From NCBI RefSeq assembly GCF_001583435.1, contig NZ_CP013251.1, positions 1,451,001 through 1,515,000 of the forward strand: a stretch of DNA of 64,000 nt, given 5' to 3'. The translations under genes and the position numbers were made by a program. The notes beneath the pieces are model-generated. The model was not told the DNA's origin and searched no databases. It saw nothing but the letters and a program-made list of their open reading frames with translations. The stretch's first letter is position 1, and the number at the start of each line of letters is the position of its first letter. The stretch comes from Endozoicomonas montiporae CL-33 (GTDB taxonomy: Bacteria > Pseudomonadota > Gammaproteobacteria > Pseudomonadales > Endozoicomonadaceae). This document shows positions 55,624-62,989 of the stretch, piece after piece.

Positions 55624-56499
55624 ATGGCAATTTGTGAAAACAGGGTCGTCGTTATTACAGGTGCGGGTGGCGGTCTCGGGAAAGCGTATGCACAGGCATT
55701 CGCAGCGGAAGGTGCCCGTGTGGTTGTAAACGACATCAACCTGAAAGCGGCTGAAGAGGTGGTTTCATCCATTAAGGCTGCTGGCGGTGAAGCTGTCGCG
55801 AACAATCACGATATTACCGACTATGAAGAGTCAGCCCAGATTGTAAAGCAGGCGGTTGATACCTATGGCGACTTGCATGTCGTTGTCAACAATGCCGGTA
55901 TTTGTCGGGATCGCATGTTTGCCAGCCTGTCTGAAGCAGACTGGGATGCAGTGGTTGCGGTACACCTTAAAGGGCATTTCTGCATCAGCAGTCATGCAGT
56001 GAAGTACTGGCGGGAGCAGTCCAAGGGTGGCAAAGATGTCAGAGCCCGCATCATCAACACCAGTTCCGGTGCCGGCTTGCAGGGGTCGCTTGGGCAGTCA
56101 AACTATGCAGCAGCGAAAGGGGCCATTGCATCACTGACCCTGAATCAGGCCGCTGAGCTTGGGCGCTATGGCATTACGGCCAATGCCCTGGCACCGGCGG
56201 CACGTACAGGTATGACGGAAGAAGTGTTTGCAGACGTTATGAAAAAGCCTGAAGACGGTTTTGATCATTTCGCGCCGGAGAATGTGGCACCGGTTGTCGT
56301 GTGGTTAGGGGCAGAATCCTCACAACATGTTTCTGGCAAGATGTTTGAAGTAGAAGGCGGCAAATTGTCCATTGCCGATGGATGGCGAACAGGCCCGCAA
56401 AAAGACAAGGGCGCGCGTTGGGAGCCGTCTGAACTGGGCACCGTTGTTGATGAGCTGGTGAACGAATCGGTGCCCGCGCAGAAAGTGTACGGTACCTGA
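55624..56499 (+). CDS. Rv3548c-like short-chain dehydrogenase
   Basis: A 291-residue SDR with the NAD(P) motif TGAGGGLGKAYA, NNAG (VVVNNAGICRDRMF), catalytic Ser in INTSSGAGLQGS and Tyr/Lys in SNYAAAKGA. The C-terminal half (APENVAPVVVWLGAE, KMFEVEGGKLSIADGW, RWEPSELGTVVDELV) matches the mycobacterial HIP-locus dehydrogenase Rv3548c. It probably oxidises a hydroxyacyl-CoA in C/D-ring beta-oxidation. Last gene of the operon; 21 bases separate it from fadA6. Confidence 0.88.
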   Translation: MAICENRVVVITGAGGGLGKAYAQAFAAEGARVVVNDINLKAAEEVVSSIKAAGGEAVANNHDITDYEESAQIVKQAVDTYGDLHVVVNNAGICRDRMFASLSEADWDAVVAVHLKGHFCISSHAVKYWREQSKGGKDVRARIINTSSGAGLQGSLGQSNYAAAKGAIASLTLNQAAELGRYGITANALAPAARTGMTEEVFADVMKKPEDGFDHFAPENVAPVVVWLGAESSQHVSGKMFEVEGGKLSIADGWRTGPQKDKGARWEPSELGTVVDELVNESVPAQKVYGT

Positions 56500-56580
56500 T
56501 CGATTCTGATTTCACGTGTCTTTTTTGAAGCTGTATAATCTGTTGCTAGGCTCAAAAACATCCATCCAATGAAGGTAAAA

Positions 56581-56903
56581 ATGAAAAAATAAGCCTCCTC
56601 TTTATTGTTGCTTTAATACTTTCAGGCTGTGCTGCTAAGTCACCAAATATTACGTCTGAAAATAAAAATATTACTCATGCCTTAGATGAACTAAAAAAGG
56701 AAACCCAGCTAGGATTCAGTCCGTATGATTTATATGATCCATCTGGGCTCAACCCAAGTTTGACTAAAGCAAATGGTTTCGATGCTTATCAAAGATGGTA
56801 TTGTGCTAAAGGTAGTAGCGCGAAGCAGCAAGCCAAGGATCTAATTAGTGCCTGTCAGAAAACCTCTGAAAAATGGCAGTCGTTCCTGGCCGACAGAAGT
56901 TGA
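56581..56903 (+). pseudogene. Lipoprotein gene with a frameshifted poly-A tract at its start
   Basis: The ATG at 56581, with GAAGG upstream, is followed by six A and then TAA, so as written only Met-Lys-Lys is made. With a seventh A the frame reads MKKISLLFIVALILSGCAAK, a perfect lipoprotein signal and lipobox, and continues for about 105 residues (GFSPYDLYDPSGLNPSLTKA) to TGA at 56903. This could be phase variation, a mutation or a base-count error. Past 56899 another frame (DNGWISVTRRTKDVFCTAL) stays open to 57018 and may be a further piece of the same or a related gene. Confidence 0.6.
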
Positions 56904-57052
56904 TAACGGCTGGATTTCAGTTACCAGACGAACAAAGGATGTTTTTTGTACTGCGCTGCTCAAAATACAACCTGATTCGACTATCTACGAGCACAGTAAT
57001 CTCTCATGCTTGGCATGATCAAAAGTAAACTGACGGGAGCCTGACTGAAAGG

Positions 57053-58476
57053 CTACTGACGATCTCTGGTCAGCAGAATTTTACCCAACCGCTTCAGGTT
57101 GCTGGCGACAACAGCCAGTGCGACATACCGCTCAAAGCCTTCTATCCCTTTATCCGGGCATTTGTCGAGACCATTCGCTTCCAGTGCGTTGATATCGGAT
57201 TCAACGGCTGAGTGCTTCCTTCTTGCCCGGATAAATTCCGGGTGGCATTCCCGTTTTTTGTCATTGGCTGACAGCCTGCCTTTCTTGGGAAGAACTGAAT
57301 GCTCCAGAAGAACTTCCAGCTTTTCAAGATTGCCCGGACTCCAGAAGCCTTTGTCGTAGCTCACCTGGCTTAATGTCGGGAACCGCTTTTTGGCAGCCTC
57401 AGCCATAGGTACTGTAACCTGGTCGTCTGTTTGTTTTTGCATGACCTGATGATGCAAAGTAAAACCGAACTGATCCTGCAACACGCAGACCCGTAACCCC
57501 AGTTCAACCGGAGTTCCGGCTTTGCCTTTGCTGATCCATTCTGTATGAGGCTCAAAGATTGAGAACACCTTCTCATTATGGGGAATCTGCTCATGTTCTA
57601 TCACCCGTCGGTAAATCAGGTTTATCTGGTGACGACTGTGGGCTATGTGATATTTGAGGTTTTCCAGCCTTGGCTCATCCGGTTGCTTTTTCACCAGCAA
57701 GGACAAGGTCGTTTCAGCTCTGCGGACAATTGAAAGGCTGTACTTTATGTACTCGAGATGAGCCATCTCAATATCGTGCTGCCGCTGCTGCTGTTTCAGT
57801 TCACAGGTCGCACTGGAATGCTTCAGGTTTCGAGCCTTGTTGTAGCGCTTGCGATGCTGATCTTTGAGGTATTTGCGCTGACGCCAGCCCGGAAGCTGGT
57901 ACTGATTGGCAAGAGCTGACGCAAACTCAATACTCTTACGGCAAGCGTCGCTCAGAAGGCTGATATCCGTGGGGAAATGGACATCGGTTTTGACTACGAA
58001 CGAATCGGTACGGCCATGTAGCGGCTCATCTTTTTTTTAACCAGCTGGTGACCTGCATCCACCGTGACCTGGTTAATCTGATCCAGTATCTCCGGTGTGA
58101 AGAGGCTGATGTTGTCCTGTAATGTTTGTATGTGGTAGGTGTGGGTACAATAGGGACCATGCCCGAGCATTTTCCGTAATGTCCCATGTTCATTAGCCAA
58201 CTCTTGCAGGCGGTCGTAGTCACAATTAGTGACAAGGCGCAGAGTGCCAAAGACCAGAATGTTCCAGAGGTCCATACCAGGACGACCATTGTGCCGACTG
58301 GCAGGAATTATGTTCTCAAGCACCTGAAAAACCCTGTGTCGCAGATCAGGTGTTATCCAGATATGTTGCAGCCCCCGGAGCAGGCGGGGAATGTCGTCTC
58401 TGGACTTGGGATTAAACGTGATGGCGGAGATATCAACTTCGCCCAACTGCATTTGTGGGTTGATGGTTTGGCGCAT
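57053..58476 (-). CDS. ISNCY-like transposase, two frames joined by a -1 shift
   Basis: Frame one (58476-57994) encodes MRQTINPQMQLGEVDISAIT and RDDIPRLLRGLQHIW, the start of ISNCY (ISDol1-group) transposases, and ends shortly after a run of eight A (58038-58031). Frame two is open from that run to 57053 and carries DEPLHGRTDSFVVKTD, the catalytic-domain middle, and EGFERYVALAVVASNLKRLG at the end. A -1 slip on A-AAA-AAG joins them exactly (VKKK then DEPLH), giving about 474 residues, the family length. This may be programmed frameshifting or a one-base deletion. The element's ends were not identified. Confidence 0.75.
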
Positions 58477-58563
58477 AAATGTGGAAACAGCCTGTTTTGG
58501 AAAATCTTCGAGTACTATATGGGGCTACAGGCTGCTGTTTTCAAGTGTTTGTGGGTTTTCGGA

Positions 58564-59112
58564 CAGGCACTAATTACACAATACTGTTCAAAAAGTGGTG
58601 GCATATATGATGGAAAATGGTGTCATGATCCCTTGTTAGGTCAAGCAATATTCAATGCTCAAGTGGGAAATGGTAGTTTAATTGATAAAAATATTCGTAA
58701 TTCAGATTGTTCTGCAGGTCAAATGACAGCGATTATTGCTGTAACAAGCGAAGGAAGCAACGAATTGTCAAAATGGAATAACTGGACAAAAAACAGCCTG
58801 AAATATGTAACAGCTTCAGAGAAAAAAGAAATAGACAATCAAAAATATAAAAACGTTCAAAAGAAAGTTCAGGATGAAGCAAAAAGAAAAAATCAGCAAG
58901 GACAGTTAATTGTTGCAAGTGGTGTTGGTACAAAAGTGTGCAAACTGGAAAGTGGAATTGTGTATGCGGGTTTTGTTGAAAGAATTGAAAATAGTAAAAT
59001 AAAAGTCAGTGTTGTCAGTGCAACTTTACGTGGAAGCTCAAATATACGGCCATCAGGATTTCAACAAACTATTACATGGGATAAACCTGAAAACTGGTAT
59101 TCATGTAACTAA
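58564..59112 (+). pseudogene. 3' fragment of an unknown gene beside the ISNCY-like element
   Basis: About 182 codons in one frame to TAA at 59112, with coding character quite unlike the IS: Lys/Ser/Asn-rich and AT-rich (EIDNQKYKNVQKKVQDEAKR), with several Cys. The frame runs back into the element, so the 5' end has been lost or displaced. No family is recognised. It may originally have belonged with the fragments on the left side of the element (56581-57018), but this is not demonstrable. The 5' limit is approximate. Confidence 0.45.
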
Positions 59113-59176
59113 CTCCAACGGTTAGCAGATACTCCCAGTTCGTTCCGGGGCTTCACCTTTCCACCCGATCACGTTC

Positions 59177-59327
59177 GAGGCTGTCGCAAAAGGACATTTT
59201 GCATTACTTGATTCTTTGCCGTCGTTCCCGCGCAGATGGGAACCTACCACTAACAGTGAATCTCCGCCTTCGCGGAGATGACGGTTGAGAGTTAATCCTG
59301 CAATTTCATTGCTTTTGCGACAGCCTC
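59177..59327. mobile_element. MITE-like inverted-repeat element, family C
   Basis: A 151 bp element with arms GAGGCTGTCGCAAAAG and CTTTTGCGACAGCCTC. An inner palindrome (CTCCGCCTTCGCGGAG) and a CGTTCCCGCGC motif make it highly foldable. The outermost GGAGGCTGTC is shared with family A, suggesting a common transposase. It has no coding capacity. Confidence 0.75.
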
Positions 59328-59363
59328 CTTCGGCGGCGGTTCAAGGAGGCGTTAGGGGCTTAA

Positions 59364-60086
59364 TCAGGCGTTTGCCTGCAGCAGCTTCAGAACAGGTTGC
59401 AGGAAGCGGTTTGATTCCTGGGTGCTGACTTTTTTGCGCAGTTCGGCAGAAATCACTCTCTGGTAAACGCGTTTGCTGGCTGGCAGATTGCTGATCAGGG
59501 CATCGATCATTTCCGGGCTGAGCAGTCGGTTGGCAGCGGGTGTCTGAGGATAGGCTGCACGTACCACTGTCTGATCGTATTCAATCAGAACGGCTTTCAG
59601 GGAGCCGGGCTCGGCGTCTTCATGGTTCGGCTCTGCTGTTTCAGGCGTTGCAGCTTTCTCAACAACCACTTCAACTTCAACAGTGTTTTTCTGAACGCTT
59701 GCTTCGTGAACAGTCGTTTCCTGAACAGGGGTTTCCTGAACAGGGGTTTCTTCTGTCGTCGCAACTGAACCGGATTCAATCAGGGCTGCAGCCATTTCTT
59801 CGCGCAGAACCCATGCAGGCTCTTCACCTACAGAACCTTCCAGTGCGATGACGGAGGCAGCGCTGCCTTCAGGCTCGACTTCCAGAAAACCGGCAATGCG
59901 TTTCCCCAGGTTGTTGATGATCAGTGAAGCGCGCTTGGCTCCTGTCACCTCAACCACCTGTTCTGCAGTGGCGGCACGTTCAGGAAGAGCAAACCAGGCG
60001 GTCAGCAGCTCCATATCCTGTGCGCGAACGGCTTTGTTATTACCCAATGCTTTTAGGAATAATTCTTTAGAAATCAACAGCTTCAC
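59364..60086 (-). CDS. Hypothetical protein with winged-helix-like N-terminus and repetitive linker
   Basis: A 240-residue protein. Residues about 20-70 (LLTAWFALPERAATAEQVVEVTG, GAKRASLIINNLGKRIAGFL) look like the small helical or winged-helix domain seen at the N-terminus of some HNH-type and SRA-linked proteins, a weak resemblance. Residues about 110-135 are a pentapeptide-period linker (TPVQE, TTVHE, ASVQK) made by a 15 bp tandem repeat at 59691-59750. The C-terminal part is helical (SPEMIDALISNLPASKRVYQ). Function unknown. Confidence 0.5.
   Translation of the reverse strand: MKLLISKELFLKALGNNKAVRAQDMELLTAWFALPERAATAEQVVEVTGAKRASLIINNLGKRIAGFLEVEPEGSAASVIALEGSVGEEPAWVLREEMAAALIESGSVATTEETPVQETPVQETTVHEASVQKNTVEVEVVVEKAATPETAEPNHEDAEPGSLKAVLIEYDQTVVRAAYPQTPAANRLLSPEMIDALISNLPASKRVYQRVISAELRKKVSTQESNRFLQPVLKLLQANA
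59691..59750. repeat. 15 bp tandem repeat in the hypothetical gene
   Basis: Four head-to-tail units of 15 bp; the last two (59721-59735 and 59736-59750, CTGAACAGGGGTTTC) are identical, the first two degenerate. The frame is preserved. Confidence 0.9.
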
Positions 60087-60580
60087 CTCGACGAAAAAAA
60101 TCCGCCTATTCTTTCAGGCTGAACCAAATAATCAATCGCTAGTTGTGCTGATCTGTATGTTTTTTCACTTATAGGGGTAGTGATTTTGATCCGGGCACAT
60201 GATTGCCAGAACGATTTGACTACTAACATGCTGTTCCTTCTGACCTCTTAGACACTGGATTTTAGACTATTATTTGATCTTGCGTTTTCCGATAAAGTAC
60301 GAACTGTGTTTGATGTTTGATCAGGTTGCAGGCACTGGCTTATACCAATTCCACCTTCTAAACATGAATTGCGCAGCCATTCTGAATCACGGGAGCTGCG
60401 TTGGAACTCCTCGCAATAGCTCGCTATTATTCCTCGTTCCGCCTTTATGCCCTTCAGGGTATTGTCCCGTGACCCATAATGACTTGCTCATGGTCATATT
60501 TAGAAAGCGGCATTGGTATTACTCGTTTTCGGGAGTCTGTAGAGCAATTCGCGAGTAGTATTGCGAACAGTTTTCCCAGT
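60087..60580. other. Intergenic region carrying a family B element
   Basis: About 490 bases without a credible gene. It holds the promoter region of the hypothetical gene on its left side and the family B element copy at 60342-60519. Nothing else recognised. Confidence 0.5.
60342..60519. mobile_element. MITE-like inverted-repeat element, family B, copy 2
   Basis: A 178 bp copy bounded by ATACCAATTCC and GGCATTGGTAT, near-identical to the copy at 34756-34915 over most of its length but about 18 bases longer in the middle. It has no coding capacity. Both copies share the internal word GGGAGCTGCGTTGGAA. Confidence 0.85.
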
Positions 60581-61324
60581 CTACGGCAGAGCACTGAATG
60601 GCCTTTCCATCGTCTGGTCAATTAATTTGCGATAGTACCCAGTGGATGTGAAGTCATACTTTTCAATGAAAGACCATGCCATTCCATCGTTTGTGAACGT
60701 TAAACCCAGTAAATTTCCCTGTTCGTCAAATAATGCACTGCCTTTAATTGGTAATAAAGGTTGGCTCAAAGAAAGTCTTTTCGTGGAGGGAGTAACCGTG
60801 AATTGGTAGCTATTATGGGACTCATGTTTTAGTTTGACTTTTCTTGAATGATAGTGAATTTCATTTGTCTGACTATTGCGGCTAAGGAAAACACAACTCC
60901 AGTCAGACTCTGGAATAATCTTATCTATGGGTGTCTTGTTGGCGAGGCTTACCGGTTTTTTCCCCTCAGGTGGGTATTGAAGCTTCAGCAGAGCAAAACT
61001 GTTATCCTGATCGGCTGTATCTACAGTGGTTGCAACACTGACCGGTATTGAATTGGGGTTTCCATTATTAATCACTTCAACTTGAGCATTTTTTATTGTG
61101 ATGCACTCTCTTGGAGTGATGAGCCATTGAGCTGTAATGAGGATACCAAGGCAAATCATATTCACTGCCAAATAGTCATTTTTGATGAGCAAGAGGAAGT
61201 CAGGCTCATGTTCCAGCTCTGTGATTGAACCGGCCTTAGCATTTGCAGTAATCAAAATCAGAGCCGGCAGGACTGCTATCATGCAGAGTTGCTTTAAGAG
61301 CATAGTTTCTTTGAAATGTGACAT
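60581..61324 (-). CDS. Secreted trypsin-fold protein lacking the catalytic His
   Basis: A protein of about 247 residues with a Sec signal (CMIAVLPALILITANAKA). The domain has the trypsin-like layout: CLGILITAQWLITPRECI corresponds to the His-loop of S1 proteases, but ITPREC has no His where TAAHC is usual; DNSFALLKL fits the Asp strand; KGSALFDEQGNLLGL fits the Ser loop in degraded form (GDSGGPL in active enzymes). It is therefore probably inactive and a binding protein, or unrelated with similar segments. The ATG at 61324 after GAGGCTTCA is preferred to 61396. It ends in TAG. Confidence 0.5.
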   Translation of the reverse strand: MSHFKETMLLKQLCMIAVLPALILITANAKAGSITELEHEPDFLLLIKNDYLAVNMICLGILITAQWLITPRECITIKNAQVEVINNGNPNSIPVSVATTVDTADQDNSFALLKLQYPPEGKKPVSLANKTPIDKIIPESDWSCVFLSRNSQTNEIHYHSRKVKLKHESHNSYQFTVTPSTKRLSLSQPLLPIKGSALFDEQGNLLGLTFTNDGMAWSFIEKYDFTSTGYYRKLIDQTMERPFSALP

Positions 61325-61442
61325 TGAAGCCTCACTGTTGGCATTTAAATAACAAACTTCGAAAACAGACAGTTTTATCAGCCAGCGTATCAACATAGTC
61401 TTTTATAGCTGGCATTTACCAAAAAAGAAAAAGGGAAACGTT

Positions 61443-61911
61443 ATGAGCATCACTTTAATCTGTTTGTTAATTATGCTGGTACTGCCCACCATGACGTCCT
61501 GGTAGGGTGGCTATTATCGGGCGAAAACACTGGGTGGTTATGATAACCATCACCACCGGTTACAAATGCAAAAGCTGGATGAGTATGGTCACAGAATTTA
61601 TGCGGCGCAGCAGAACAGTTAGGAATTGCTGATTATCTTTATGGGCGCGGTTTTTTGTGGTCTTTATGGCCGGCGGCAGTCTTGCTGCTATCGAGTTGGC
61701 AGCGCTTATCCATGTTTTACTGGGAATAGTCTACATTGTCTGCTACCTGCTGTAGCTGGACAACCCTGCGCTCTCTGCTTTACTTTGGGCAACTGGTTTG
61801 TGTGTTTTATATGGTTGCTACCGTGATTTAATCCTGAATCTGATTCTGCTGCAGGATAGAGGTTGCCAAGGTAACTACAGGGCAACTATACAGGGCACAG
61901 GGCAACTATAA
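61443..61911 (+). pseudogene. Decayed MAPEG-family membrane protein
   Basis: The ATG at 61443 follows AAAGGGAAACGTT. The frame reads MSITLICLLIMLVLPTMTSW, TAG (61503), GGYYRAKTLGGYDNHHHRLQ, ..., YGHRIYAAQQNS, TAG (61620), ELLIIF; a one-base insertion at about 61641 shifts to WARFFVVFMAGG, ..., IELAALIHVLLGIVYIVCYL, then TAG (61753) and LDNPALSALLWATGLCVLYG. The order and spacing match MAPEG proteins (glutathione-transferase-like membrane enzymes), including the RAxxAxxN-x-x-E motif. Three TAG codons and one shift make it non-functional unless recoded. The 3' limit is approximate. Confidence 0.75.
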
Positions 61912-61919
61912 GGTGAACA

Positions 61920-62927
61920 ATGGCTTCCTGGTTTGCAAAAGAACTGCTCTTTTTTCTTTCTCTGGCCAGTATGACCCAGGTGGAACCTCCGGTTCCGCAA
62001 TTTACCCGCAGCCAGGGCATTGATGATACAGAGTATAAAGTTCTTTGGCATGAGCAGATTACCAGTGAGCAGACTACCAGTGAGCATATTGCCAGTGAGC
62101 AGACTACCAGTGAGCAGATTACCAGTGAGCAATGGCGGCGGTTTGATGACGAGCGGTTGAGCCTGTCCGGGTGGTCCGTTCCTCACCTTACAATTAGGCA
62201 ATATAATGATCTTGCAGGTTGGTCCTGCGGGCCTGATGCTATTACACGCGCGGTGGCTCTGGTGACAGGCAAAAAGCCGTTTAACAGCGGCATCCAGTAC
62301 ACCCGTTTTGCGCTGGGCTTACCAAAGGGGTTGGGCGTTTATCATGACCATCAGTATGATCACGTCATGCCCTTTAATTCTTATGGTCTAACTGTTGCTT
62401 ACTATCCGCTCTGGATGCTGAATATTCCCCAAAAATTGCAGGGCTTTTTGTCCGGTCTGAAGCTGAAAACCGGTGCGCCTCCTCAATGGCTGGCTCAGTA
62501 CATGACGGCTTACGCGAAAGCGGGTAATGGCATGAGTGGGCTGGAGTTTGACTATTTTGGTACCGATGATTTCGATGCTTTGTGGCAGCAGGTTGTCTTA
62601 CATCTGGACAAACGTCATGGTGTTATTCCGCTGGTGGCGACCGGAGCATTGCAATGGCATTATTTGAATATTGTTGGCTATAACCCTGACGACAGACAGG
62701 TCCTGATGCAGGATTATGACAGGCTGAAAAAATGGAGTATTGCCCGGTTGCAGGCGCTGATGTATATGGGGTTTAACGATCAATATTATCAACCCGCTGA
62801 GTACGCCGCATACGCAGTGGGAGGCCTGGTGAACTGGCTTTCCACGGTTAATTATTACAATGTCATTTTCGTTCGCCCCAAAGGTGATCGCACCGGTCAC
62901 CCTGAAATCGTCCATTTTAACGATTAA
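61920..62927 (+). CDS. Secreted papain-like (C39-type) peptidase-like protein
   Basis: A 335-residue protein with an N-terminal signal (about 1-20), a repetitive linker (about 45-70; ITSEQ, TTSEH, IASEQ) encoded by five 15 bp repeats, and a domain whose GWSCGPDAITRAVAL (candidate catalytic Cys), LQWHYLNIVGYNPDD (His) and LMQDYDR (Asp) follow the C39-like peptidase order. The substrate and processing role are unknown. An AAGGTGAACA site precedes the ATG, nine bases after the MAPEG remnant. Confidence 0.6.
   Translation: MASWFAKELLFFLSLASMTQVEPPVPQFTRSQGIDDTEYKVLWHEQITSEQTTSEHIASEQTTSEQITSEQWRRFDDERLSLSGWSVPHLTIRQYNDLAGWSCGPDAITRAVALVTGKKPFNSGIQYTRFALGLPKGLGVYHDHQYDHVMPFNSYGLTVAYYPLWMLNIPQKLQGFLSGLKLKTGAPPQWLAQYMTAYAKAGNGMSGLEFDYFGTDDFDALWQQVVLHLDKRHGVIPLVATGALQWHYLNIVGYNPDDRQVLMQDYDRLKKWSIARLQALMYMGFNDQYYQPAEYAAYAVGGLVNWLSTVNYYNVIFVRPKGDRTGHPEIVHFND
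62052..62126. repeat. Five-copy 15 bp tandem repeat in the C39-like gene
   Basis: Five head-to-tail 15 bp units related to GAGCAGATTACCAGT, differing at a few positions, with a partial sixth. They encode a five-residue period of TSEQ-type. Confidence 0.9.
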
Positions 62928-62989
62928 CCTCTCTCATAATTCCGTCACAGTGTCGCCATTACTGCAAAATCATAATAAGAGACGCTGTC

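Noticed and set aside
58186..58560. Plus-strand reading through the 5' half of the ISNCY transposase joined to the 58564-59112 fragment
   Set aside because: The first part is antisense to the transposase; only the part beyond the element shows independent coding character.
61626..61826. 66-residue Cys-rich frame over the MAPEG remnant
   Set aside because: It reads the wrong frame after the inserted base; the neighbouring frame gives the membrane protein pattern.
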